The notes below the pieces were generated by a model that was not told where the DNA came from, made no database searches, and saw only the letters and a list, made by a program, of their open reading frames with translations. 16,986 nucleotides of DNA from Faecalibacterium prausnitzii (lineage in GTDB: Bacteria; Bacillota; Clostridia; Oscillospirales; Ruminococcaceae): NCBI GenBank assembly GCA_002313795.1, contig DCCL01000098.1:19756-36741 (forward strand), given 5' to 3'. The translations under genes and the position numbers were made by a program. Within the stretch, counting starts at the first letter, position 1. The number at the start of each line of letters is the position of its first letter. Of this stretch, positions 6,721 through 13,152 are shown one piece after another.

Positions 6721-7388
6721 ACCCCTGCCTCCGGCTGACTGTTCTGATTCTGCACGGCCCAGATGGCAAGCTGCGTGCGGTCACGGAGTTCCAGCTTCCG
6801 CAGGATGCTGCTGATGTAGTTGCGCACCGTGCCCTCCGAGAGATAGAGCCGGCCTGCGATCTCTTTGTTGGACAGGCCGCAGCCCACTTCCCGGATGACC
6901 TGCCATTCCATCTTGGTCAGTTCCAGCGCATTCTTCTTGTTCACCCTCACCTGTACATCTCCCTGCGCCATCCGGGAGAACATCTGCAAAACTTTAGACG
7001 CCACATCCGGCGCAATGATGGAGCCGCCCCGGGCGGCCTCCCGCACCGCGTTGGTCAGGCCATCCACCGAAATGCCCTTGAGCAGGTAGCCCGATGCCCC
7101 GTAGCGCAGGGCGTCGAACACATAGTCATCGTCATCAAAGGTGGTGAGGATAATGACCTTGATGCCCGGAAATTCCTGCTTGATGCGGCGGGTGCACTCC
7201 ACGCCGTCCATTTCGGGCATTCGGATGTCCAGCAGCACCACGTCAGGCTGTTTCTGTTCCACCAGTTCCAGCGTTTCGCGGCCATTGGCTGCCGTGCCCA
7301 CCATCTCGATGTCCTCCTGCTTGCTCATCACGAAGCTGAGGCTCTGACGGATCAGCTCCTGATCGTCTGCCAGAAGCACCTTTATCAT
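6717..7388 (-). CDS. Response regulator, NarL/LuxR family
   Basis: This is a 223-residue two-component regulator. The receiver domain (1-120) has the acidic pair Asp8-Asp9, the phosphoacceptor Asp54 in VLLDIRMPEMDG, Thr82 in IILTTF and Lys104 in YLLKG. A GerE-type helix-turn-helix follows (about 156-212) with LSNKEIAGRLYLSEGTVRNYISSILRKL. It would be phosphorylated by the kinase encoded just upstream. The start at 7388 follows AGGAGG (AGGAGGAAATGGTATG); an in-frame GTG at 7415 overlapping the kinase stop is less likely. The stop overlaps the next ATG. The target is not shown; the 7-2-7 dyad at the TRAP promoter is a candidate because NarL-type proteins bind inverted heptamers. Confidence 0.95.
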   Translation of the reverse strand: MIKVLLADDQELIRQSLSFVMSKQEDIEMVGTAANGRETLELVEQKQPDVVLLDIRMPEMDGVECTRRIKQEFPGIKVIILTTFDDDDYVFDALRYGASGYLLKGISVDGLTNAVREAARGGSIIAPDVASKVLQMFSRMAQGDVQVRVNKKNALELTKMEWQVIREVGCGLSNKEIAGRLYLSEGTVRNYISSILRKLELRDRTQLAIWAVQNQNSQPEAGV

Positions 7389-7411
7389 ACCATTTCCTCC
7401 TGTTTTTCTTT

Positions 7412-8728
7412 TCACCGATCCGGGCTTTTTTCTTTTTTCCTCAGCGGGATCTCCGCCCGGATGCAGAAACCGTCGCTGTTCTCATACGAAAAGCTTCCAC
7501 CCAGCATGAGCATCCGCTCCTGCATATGCTGCAGGCCAAATCCGGGGGTCACGCTCTTGCATCCGATGCCGTTGTCCTGCACGGACACTTCCAGAATGCC
7601 GTCCTGCACCGAACAGCAGACCTCCACCCGGGTGGCATGGCCGTGGCGGATGGCATTGGTGATGCCCTCCTGTACCGTGCGGTACACGCAGTCCTCTTCG
7701 TCCTGTGAGAGGGTCAGCCCGGCCAGCGATTCTTCCAGCCGGATGTTCGCACCGCTGCTCTGCGCCATGCTGGTGCACATCTTGTTCAGCGCGCCGGAAA
7801 GGCTCTCTTTTTCCAGCGAATCCGGACGCAGCGCCTTGACCGAACGGCGGACGTCATTCATGCCGTTGCGGGCCGTATCCGCGATAAGCTCCATCTGGTG
7901 GCGGGCCATTTCGGGCGAGTCATCCATCATCTGGATGCAGGCATCCGCTCCCGCCGTAATGCCGGTGAGCACATGACCCAGCGTATCATGAATTTCCCGC
8001 GCAAGACGGTTCCGCTCCTGGACCTGTGCGGTATGGGCACTCTCCTCTGCGTAAATACGCAGCTGCTCATTGGCCTGCTGAAGCTGCTGGTTCAGCTTCA
8101 GGATCTCCTGCTTTTCGCTGGTCTGCTGGCTGACAAAAAGCACCATGTACAGGATGAACAGGATCATTTCCAGCGCCGACAGACTCTCAATGACGAACTG
8201 CAGGATGCTGCGGACGTGCAGGCTGTAAAACGCCAGATACTGTTTGAGCGTCACCGCGTGCAGCGCACTGGTGGCCGCGTCCATATTGCAGAGCAGATAA
8301 ACCACCGCCATTGCCGCGAGGAAACGTCTCTGCCGGGCGGCGCGAGGGTCATCCACCATATCCACGATGGCAAACAGTGCAATCTTGTCACAGTTCTGCT
8401 GAAAAATAAGGGCAGACGCGCTGTACAGCACGCCTTCCAGCAGATAGAACTCCCAGCTGCTGCGGGAGATCAAGCCCACATCAAATTCCCGGGAGCATTT
8501 GCTCAGGATGCTGCCCGCCCCTGCCAGCATGACGCCCAGTGCAAGGATGCTGGGCCGGTAAGGAAGCCACTGAAGCTGCCCCAAAAAGGAATCTGCCTGC
8601 CCGATCTGCACCGCATAGAGCGGGGTGATGAGCTGCACCCCGAAGATGAGGAGGATGAGAAAGACCGTCAGCAGTTCGATGGAGTTGTAAAGCATCTGAA
8701 GGCCTGCAGACAAATGTTCTGTTTTCAT
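7412..8728 (-). CDS. Sensor histidine kinase, HisKA_3 (NarL-partner) type
   Basis: This is a 438-residue membrane kinase. Residues 1-200 carry about five or six hydrophobic segments (for example SIELLTVFLILLIFGVQLI near 16-34 and SLSALEMILFILYMVLFV near 182-199) with no large extracytoplasmic domain. A coiled coil follows (about 203-245, rich in Gln and Glu). The dimerisation motif RNRLAREIHDTLGHVLTGI holds the phosphorylated His247. The ATPase domain shows EGITNAIRHGHA (Asn358), DNGIGC and GFGLQHMQERM. The lack of an obvious own sensor domain and its ATGA overlap with the anchored binding-protein gene upstream suggest that signals arrive through that protein, as in XylFII-LytS. The partner regulator follows 23 bases downstream. 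Confidence 0.95.
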   Translation of the reverse strand: MKTEHLSAGLQMLYNSIELLTVFLILLIFGVQLITPLYAVQIGQADSFLGQLQWLPYRPSILALGVMLAGAGSILSKCSREFDVGLISRSSWEFYLLEGVLYSASALIFQQNCDKIALFAIVDMVDDPRAARQRRFLAAMAVVYLLCNMDAATSALHAVTLKQYLAFYSLHVRSILQFVIESLSALEMILFILYMVLFVSQQTSEKQEILKLNQQLQQANEQLRIYAEESAHTAQVQERNRLAREIHDTLGHVLTGITAGADACIQMMDDSPEMARHQMELIADTARNGMNDVRRSVKALRPDSLEKESLSGALNKMCTSMAQSSGANIRLEESLAGLTLSQDEEDCVYRTVQEGITNAIRHGHATRVEVCCSVQDGILEVSVQDNGIGCKSVTPGFGLQHMQERMLMLGGSFSYENSDGFCIRAEIPLRKKEKSPDR

Positions 8729-9690
8729 TGCCAGCCCTCCGTGCCATATCGTGAAACGTCCTCCTGGGCGATCTGGCTCACCGGAACCACGATATTGGTC
8801 AGATACGGCTTGCCCTCGAGGATCTCATACACGACTTCTGAGGCCATCTGCCCGATGCGAAGGGGCGACTGCGCCGAGGTGGCCGTCATAAGTCCTTCCG
8901 ATATCAGTGCCTTGGCCTCCGGGGAACCATCCACGCTGTAGACCAGCGTAGAGGAGAGCACACCCTTTTCTTCCAGTGCTGCCATCGCGCCCAGCGCTGC
9001 CTGCTCATTGACGGCCATCACCACGTCGATGCGCGGGAAGGTCTCCAGCAGCTGTTCCATATCGCGCATGGCACGGTTCAGTTCACCGCCGCAGTCCCGC
9101 AGTTCCAGGATCTGATAGTCGTTTCCACTCTGGGTCAGGGTCTGGCAGAATCCGGACAGCCGGTCCCAGCTGGAGAAGGAATCCGAGTTTGAAAGCAGCA
9201 CGATTCGGGCGCTCTTGGTCTGGCTGATGAGGTGGCGGGCATCCAGCAGCCCGGCGCCGTAATTGTTGGAGGTGATGGTGCAGGTAACAAGCTCCGGGGA
9301 GCTGACCTTGGAATCGATGAGGATGACCGGCACACCCTTTTCCTTCGCCTTTTCCAGCGCCGGGGTCACGCCCACATAATCCACAGGGTTTACGATGAGC
9401 AGTTTGATGCCCTTGTCCAGCATATCCTCGATCTCCCGGTTCTGCCGTTCCTGATCCTGTCCCGGGTCGCGCACCAGCAGAAGATCGCCGTTGCTTTTTA
9501 CCTGCATCTGTATCTCGTCGTTAATGGTCTCATAAAACGGGTCGCTCAGGGTCGTATAAGTTGCCCCGATCACCCGTGTATGGGTGGGCAGGCGCACTGC
9601 ATCCACAAAACGTCCCTGCATCCAGACCGCCGCCAGCACCGCTGCTGCCAGCATCAGCAGCCAGGCCGCAGCGCACCGAAACAGCTTCAT
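8725..9690 (-). CDS. Membrane-anchored periplasmic-binding-protein-like sensor (Peripla_BP_4)
   Basis: This 321-residue protein resembles ribose/galactose/xylose binding proteins: DPFYETINDEI (50-60), DPGQDQERQNREIEDMLDKGIKLLIVNPVD (75-104), PVILIDSKV (121-129), SSWDRLSGFCQTL and VMAVNEQAALGAMAALEEKG, in the usual two-lobe order. The N-terminus (residues 7-24) is one hydrophobic helix with no lipobox cysteine, so it is probably tethered. The start at 9690 follows GGGGGCAATGGG; the longer frame to 9798 would pass through the promoter. It is the first gene of the operon and its stop overlaps the kinase start. Expected role is ligand detection for the kinase; the ligand may be a sugar, by family only. 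Confidence 0.88.
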   Translation of the reverse strand: MKLFRCAAAWLLMLAAAVLAAVWMQGRFVDAVRLPTHTRVIGATYTTLSDPFYETINDEIQMQVKSNGDLLLVRDPGQDQERQNREIEDMLDKGIKLLIVNPVDYVGVTPALEKAKEKGVPVILIDSKVSSPELVTCTITSNNYGAGLLDARHLISQTKSARIVLLSNSDSFSSWDRLSGFCQTLTQSGNDYQILELRDCGGELNRAMRDMEQLLETFPRIDVVMAVNEQAALGAMAALEEKGVLSSTLVYSVDGSPEAKALISEGLMTATSAQSPLRIGQMASEVVYEILEGKPYLTNIVVPVSQIAQEDVSRYGTEGWQ

Positions 9691-9733
9691 CCCATTGCCC
9701 CCTTCAGTTAAAATTCTTTGCCTGAATGGCTTT

Positions 9734-9762
9734 ATTATAGCCCAGTTTTCCTTCCGGAACAA
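9734..9762 (-). promoter_or_regulatory. Promoter of the sensor operon
   Basis: On the minus strand TTGTTC (9762-9757) and TATAAT (9739-9734) are 17 bases apart. The start would fall near 9727, giving a leader of about 37 bases before the binding-protein gene. Confidence 0.75.
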
Positions 9763-9784
9763 GGGCAACTTTTTTGCAGGATCG

Positions 9785-9797
9785 TGGAGCTGCTCCA
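9785..9797. promoter_or_regulatory. 13-bp palindrome in the divergent control region
   Basis: TGGAGCTGCTCCA is a perfect 6-1-6 inverted repeat lying 2 bases before the lacI-type gene's -35 and 23 bases upstream of the sensor operon's -35. It may be an operator for a regulator acting on both units. It could also be chance. Confidence 0.35.
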
Positions 9798-9799
9798 TC

Positions 9800-9828
9800 T
9801 TGACAAGCGCCCGGCGGCAGGGTATGCT
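9800..9828 (+). promoter_or_regulatory. Promoter of the LacI-family gene
   Basis: TTGACA (9800-9805) and TATGCT (9823-9828) are separated by 17 bases. The start would be near 9835, about 34 bases before the ATG at 9869. Confidence 0.75.
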
Positions 9829-9868
9829 TTAACCGTCAGAATACCAGAAAACACATCTCAGAGGAACT

Positions 9869-10855
9869 ATGAATATTTACGATATTGCACGGGAAGCCGG
9901 CGTTTCCATCGCTACGGTATCCCGCGTGCTCAACCATAAAGATACCGTCCGTGCCGACACCCGCGCAAAGGTCGAAACGGTGCTCAAACGCTGCAACTAT
10001 ACCCCCAGTGCCATTGCGCAGGGCATGGTCAGCAAAAGCCTGCACACTGTCGCCGTGTTTACCGTAGACATCCGCGATTCCCACTATGCCCGCACCACCT
10101 ACACCATCGAGCGCGAGTTCGGCCGCCGGGGATACGAAGTCATCCTCTGCAACACCGGCGGCGACCGTACGGAGACCCTCCGCACGCTGCAGGCTGTAGT
10201 GCAGAAACAGGTAGACGGCATCATTCTGGTGGGGTCCATTTTCAACACCATCTGTCAGGGTGCAGAGATGGAGAATCTTCTGCGCAAAATACCGGTCGTC
10301 CTCGCCAACGGCGCGCTGGCTCTGCCGGATGCCTATTCGGTGATGGTCGATGACCGCCGCGGCGTAGAGATGGCCGTGGAACATCTGGTAAAAACGGGCC
10401 GCCGACAGCTCTACTATATCAAGGATAAGGATACTGACAGTGCCCTTGCCAAAAAGGATGGTTTTATCTCCGGGATGGCGAACGCCGGTCTGGAATCCGC
10501 CGGCCATATTCTGGAGACCGGCGAAACACTGGAAGACGGCATCCGTGCGGTACAGCAGCTTCTGGCTGCGGGCATCCGCCCGGACGGCATCCTCTGCGGG
10601 GAGGACCTGACTGCTGCGGGTGCCTTGAAAGCTCTGCTCCGGGCCGGAGTGCGCGTTCCTGAGCAGACTGCCGTGGTGGGCTATGATAACTCGACCTATG
10701 CCCGCCTCTGTGAGCCGGAGCTGACCTCTGTGGACAACAAACCGGAACAGGTCGCACTGCTCTGTGTTCAGCTCCTCCAAAGCCGCATCGAGCACGGCGA
10801 AGATTATTCCTCTGTCACCCTGCAGCCTGAGCTCATCCTGCGGCAGAGCGGCTGA
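9869..10855 (+). CDS. LacI-family transcriptional regulator
   Basis: This 328-residue repressor has the classic N-terminal helix-turn-helix (MNIYDIAREAGVSIATVSRV), then NH-x-DTVRADTR, the hinge YTPSAIAQGMVSKS and a periplasmic-binding-like effector domain (about 60-325; DGIILVGSI, DDRRGVEMAVEHLV, DGILCGEDLTAAGALKALL, AVVGYDNSTYARLCEPELTSVD). The hinge position that is usually Leu in LacI and PurR is Met here. The start follows GAGGAAC at 9861-9867. The next gene on the strand, a YiaK-like reductase, has two perfect LacI-type operators around its promoter, so this protein is the likely controller. The effector is inferred to be a sugar acid or its derivative. Confidence 0.95.
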   Translation: MNIYDIAREAGVSIATVSRVLNHKDTVRADTRAKVETVLKRCNYTPSAIAQGMVSKSLHTVAVFTVDIRDSHYARTTYTIEREFGRRGYEVILCNTGGDRTETLRTLQAVVQKQVDGIILVGSIFNTICQGAEMENLLRKIPVVLANGALALPDAYSVMVDDRRGVEMAVEHLVKTGRRQLYYIKDKDTDSALAKKDGFISGMANAGLESAGHILETGETLEDGIRAVQQLLAAGIRPDGILCGEDLTAAGALKALLRAGVRVPEQTAVVGYDNSTYARLCEPELTSVDNKPEQVALLCVQLLQSRIEHGEDYSSVTLQPELILRQSG

Positions 10856-10885
10856 GCGCCCCCCTTTCTGTGCAGTAGGGGGTGT
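10856..10885 (+). terminator. Weak hairpin after the LacI-family gene
   Basis: GCGCCCCC (10856-10863) can pair with GGGGGTGT (10878-10885) using two G-U pairs, starting directly after the stop codon. No run of T follows, so termination may be incomplete. Confidence 0.35.
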
Positions 10886-10894
10886 GTTGTGTCC

Positions 10895-10918
10895 AAAAAT
10901 GTAAGCGGTTACATTTTT
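10895..10918 (+). promoter_or_regulatory. LacI/CcpA-type operator 1
   Basis: A perfect inverted repeat with 10-bp arms, AAAAATGTAA and TTACATTTTT, surrounds GCGG. The core ATGTAAGCGGTTACA has the central CG of LacI-family operators and also fits the CcpA cre consensus WTGNAANCGNWNNCW. It lies just upstream of the -35. Confidence 0.75.
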
Positions 10919-10931
10919 TCGTAAAAAGCTC

Positions 10932-10959
10932 TTGTTTTTTCGTTTTGATGTGCTATAAT
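10932..10959 (+). promoter_or_regulatory. Promoter of the YiaK-like reductase gene
   Basis: TTGTTT (10932-10937) and TATAAT (10954-10959) are 16 bases apart, with a start expected near 10966. The leader to the ATG at 11016 is about 50 bases and holds operator 2. Confidence 0.75.
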
Positions 10960-10966
10960 CATGCTA

Positions 10967-10981
10967 AGAAAGCGCTTACAT
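10967..10981 (+). promoter_or_regulatory. LacI/CcpA-type operator 2
   Basis: AGAAAGCGCTTACAT reads ATGTAAGCGCTTTCT on the other strand, a full match to the cre consensus and to the half-site of operator 1. It covers the expected transcription start, a typical roadblock position. Centre-to-centre distance to operator 1 is about 67 bases. Confidence 0.7.
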
Positions 10982-11015
10982 AACATACCATGGCATTGTC
11001 CAGGAGGAATTTTTT

Positions 11016-12023
11016 ATGAAACGTGTAGCCTATGAAGAAATGGTCGATCTGTTTGCCTGTGTGCTGGAAAAGCACGGTTTCACCCCGGCGGATGCCAGAG
11101 ACGCTGCTGTGATATTCGCCCAGAACAGCCTTTCCGGTGTGTACAGCCACGGCCTGAACCGCTTTCCCCGGGTGATCAGCTATCTGGAAAAGGGAGAGAT
11201 CGATCCTCTTGCCCGCGCAGAATGCGTCTCCCGGATGGGCTGCATGGAGCGCTGGGACGGCCATCGCGGCTTTGGCCCCCTGAACGCACAGCGCGCCATG
11301 GAGCGTGCCTGTGAGCTCGCCAGGGAGAACGGCGTCGGCATCGTAGCATTAGGTAACAACAACCACTGGATGCGGGGCGGCACCTACGGCTGGACTGCCG
11401 CCGAAAAGGGCTGCATCGGCATCTGCTGGTCCAACACCGCTCCCAATATGCCCGCATGGGGTGCCAAGGACTGCCGTATCGGCAACAATCCCATCATCCT
11501 CGCCGTCCCCCGCTCTGATGGACAGCATGTCATGGTAGACTGCGCCCTGAGCCAGTTCAGCTATGGCAAGCTGGAGAGCACCCGTCTGGCCGGCAAGCAG
11601 CTTCCGGTGCCCGGCGGCTACAACGCAGAAGGTCAGCTCACTACTGACCCCGCTTCCATCGAGGAAAGCGGCCGCGCACTGCCCATCGGCTACTGGAAGG
11701 GCAGCGGCCTCTCCATCCTGCTGGATCTGATCGCCACGCTTCTCTCCGGTGGAAATGCCGTGCATACCATCGGAACTTTCGGCGATGAGATCGGCCTGAC
11801 CCAGATCATGATCGCCATCGATCCCACTGCCTTCGGCTCTCCGGCGGAAAATGACGGCATCATCAACGCCATTCTCGCAGACATCAAGGCCAGCACCCCG
11901 GCTTCCCCCAACGGCGAAGTCCGCTGGCCCGGCGAGGGAATGCTGCGGACCATCAAGGAAAACCGCGAACTTGGCATCCCGGTGGTGGAAGAGATCTGGG
12001 AATCCGTCCTGAATATGAAGTAA
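11016..12023 (+). CDS. dlgD: 2,3-diketo-L-gulonate reductase-like protein (YiaK/DlgD, malate/L-lactate dehydrogenase family)
   Basis: This 335-residue cytoplasmic NAD(P)H oxidoreductase belongs to the Ldh_2 fold. It aligns by eye along its length with E. coli YiaK: SGVYSHGLNRFPR (catalytic-type His45), GNNNHWMRGGTYGW (around His117), AAEKGCIGICW, MPAWGAKDCRIGNNP, FSYGKLESTRLAGKQLPV and GYWKGSGLSILLDLIATLLSGG. YiaK reduces 2,3-diketo-L-gulonate to 3-keto-L-gulonate. The start at 11016 follows AGGAGG at 11003-11008. It stands alone between two LacI-type operators and a terminator. A TRAP transporter, the carrier type paired with YiaK in E. coli, lies in the window. Substrate could be another 2-keto sugar acid; the family-level call is firm. 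Confidence 0.85.
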   Translation: MKRVAYEEMVDLFACVLEKHGFTPADARDAAVIFAQNSLSGVYSHGLNRFPRVISYLEKGEIDPLARAECVSRMGCMERWDGHRGFGPLNAQRAMERACELARENGVGIVALGNNNHWMRGGTYGWTAAEKGCIGICWSNTAPNMPAWGAKDCRIGNNPIILAVPRSDGQHVMVDCALSQFSYGKLESTRLAGKQLPVPGGYNAEGQLTTDPASIEESGRALPIGYWKGSGLSILLDLIATLLSGGNAVHTIGTFGDEIGLTQIMIAIDPTAFGSPAENDGIINAILADIKASTPASPNGEVRWPGEGMLRTIKENRELGIPVVEEIWESVLNMK

Positions 12024-12043
12024 CTTCCTGACCTGCAACAGCG

Positions 12044-12093
12044 ATCCCCGCCTTTCTGTGGAAACTATCTTTCCCCGGAGGGCGGGGATTTTT
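12044..12093 (+). terminator. Terminator of the reductase gene
   Basis: ATCCCCGCC (12044-12052) pairs perfectly with GGCGGGGAT (12081-12089), followed by TTTTTG. The long interior can fold further. It ends the plus-strand unit. Confidence 0.85.
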
Positions 12094-12161
12094 GCGCCAC
12101 GGCAGATTTTCTGTTTGTTCCCACTGCCAGCCTGACCGCATCGCTCTCATCGTCCGGACAC

Positions 12162-12201
12162 AAAAAAGAGACCTGCTGCATCCAGCGATACAGCAGGTCT
12201 C
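12162..12201 (-). terminator. Terminator of the LysR-family gene
   Basis: GAGACCTGCTG (12168-12178) pairs perfectly with CAGCAGGTCTC (12191-12201) around a 12-base loop. On the minus strand it is followed by TTTTTTG. It lies 15 bases after the LysR stop and faces the reductase terminator. Confidence 0.9.
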
Positions 12202-12216
12202 CAAGAAGAAAGAGAT

Positions 12217-13074
12217 TCAGTTTTTGCTCATCGTACAGACCAGGCGGATAAATTCCCGCACCTGGGGCAGCTCGCTCTCCTTTTTGCGGTAGAGCAGATA
12301 GGTCGAGCGGGTCAGGGGCGTGCCGTCGGCAAAGAAGAGAGGCTCGATGATGCCATCAAAACCGGAAAGGCCGATCTCCGGCACGATGCTCCAGCCCAGC
12401 CCGGCCCGCACCATGGCCACGCAGGTGGAAAGCCCGTCCACATTCAGGGGGCTGGAAGGTTCCAGCTTGTGTTCCATCAGCCAGCGGGCCTTCATGGTCA
12501 TATGTTCGGGGTTGGAGTAACGGCCGATGTACCGCAGCTGTTCCAGCGGAACATCAGCGTTGCTCTTGCTGCGGATCAGGCAGACGGCTTCCCGTTCCAG
12601 CAGGATGCACTCCCCGTCCCAGTCGTAGTTGCCCCGGACGACGGCCACGTGGGCCTGACTCTCCTGCAGCTTGCGGATGCAGTCGCGGCTGTGGTCGCTG
12701 GAAACTTTCAGCGTCACTTCCGGATACCGGGCCGTGTAAGCCGCCAGAATGGCAGGCAGGCGGTAGGTGGCGTAGTCCAGCGAAGCTTCCACCTTCAGCG
12801 TGCCGCCCACGACGCCCCGGCCCTGCTGGATGCGCTCCCGCAGGGTGTCCAGTTCCCTCTGGATGCCTGCAAACGTCTCCCTGGCCTGCTCCCCCGCCGG
12901 GGTCAGGCTCAGGCCCTGCTTGCTGCGCAGGAACAGCGGGGCCCCCAGCTCTGTCTCCATATTCTGCAGCCGCTTGCTCAGAGTGGGCTGGGCAAGGTAC
13001 AGCTTTTCTGCTGTATGGGTCAGGTTTTTGGTATTGGCAAGCTCCAGAAAGATCTGCAGGTCCTTTTCGTCCAT
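12217..13074 (-). CDS. LysR-family transcriptional regulator
   Basis: This is a 285-residue regulator. The N-terminal winged helix is typical: DLQIFLELANTKNLTHTAEK, then LYLAQPTLSKRLQNMETELGAPLFLRSKQGLSLTPAGE (to about residue 64). A linker helix follows, then a two-lobed co-inducer domain (about 88-285; LKVEASLDYATYRLPAILAAY, AGLGWSIVPEIGLSGF). The start at 13074 is set by the family N-terminus and AAGGA 11 bases upstream; the frame extends to 13152 without a ribosome site. It lies 78 bases downstream of the dehydrogenase on the same strand but has its own promoter. It plausibly controls the hydratase/dehydrogenase pair and itself. The co-inducer is unknown, perhaps a tricarboxylate by context. 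Confidence 0.93.
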   Translation of the reverse strand: MDEKDLQIFLELANTKNLTHTAEKLYLAQPTLSKRLQNMETELGAPLFLRSKQGLSLTPAGEQARETFAGIQRELDTLRERIQQGRGVVGGTLKVEASLDYATYRLPAILAAYTARYPEVTLKVSSDHSRDCIRKLQESQAHVAVVRGNYDWDGECILLEREAVCLIRSKSNADVPLEQLRYIGRYSNPEHMTMKARWLMEHKLEPSSPLNVDGLSTCVAMVRAGLGWSIVPEIGLSGFDGIIEPLFFADGTPLTRSTYLLYRKKESELPQVREFIRLVCTMSKN

Positions 13075-13107
13075 GGCACATTCCGTCCTTTTCCTGATAG
13101 TACCATC

Positions 13108-13136
13108 AGTATACCGAGTATCGGACAGAAGTGCAA
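13108..13136 (-). promoter_or_regulatory. LysR gene promoter with flanking dyads
   Basis: On the minus strand TTGCAC (13136-13131) and TATACT (13113-13108) are 17 bases apart. The spacer and -10 include ATACtcgGTAT, and the imperfect dyad CTGATGGTACTATCAG covers the expected start. These are candidate self-regulation sites. Confidence 0.65.
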
Positions 13137-13152
13137 GTGGCCTTGCTCCCAT

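Noticed and set aside
5452..6738. A 428-codon plus-strand frame antisense to the family-1 binding protein
   Set aside because: There is no recognisable domain or ribosome site, and the opposite strand carries a coherent solute-binding protein coupled to its operon.
9836..10795. A 319-codon minus-strand frame over the LacI-family gene
   Set aside because: It is antisense to a full-length LacI protein with HTH and effector domains; it is a shadow frame.
10990..11019. A 9-codon frame whose stop overlaps the ATG of the YiaK-like gene, like the mini-frame before dctQ
   Set aside because: No ribosome site precedes its ATG, and the AGGAGG inside it serves the main gene; the overlap is likely incidental.
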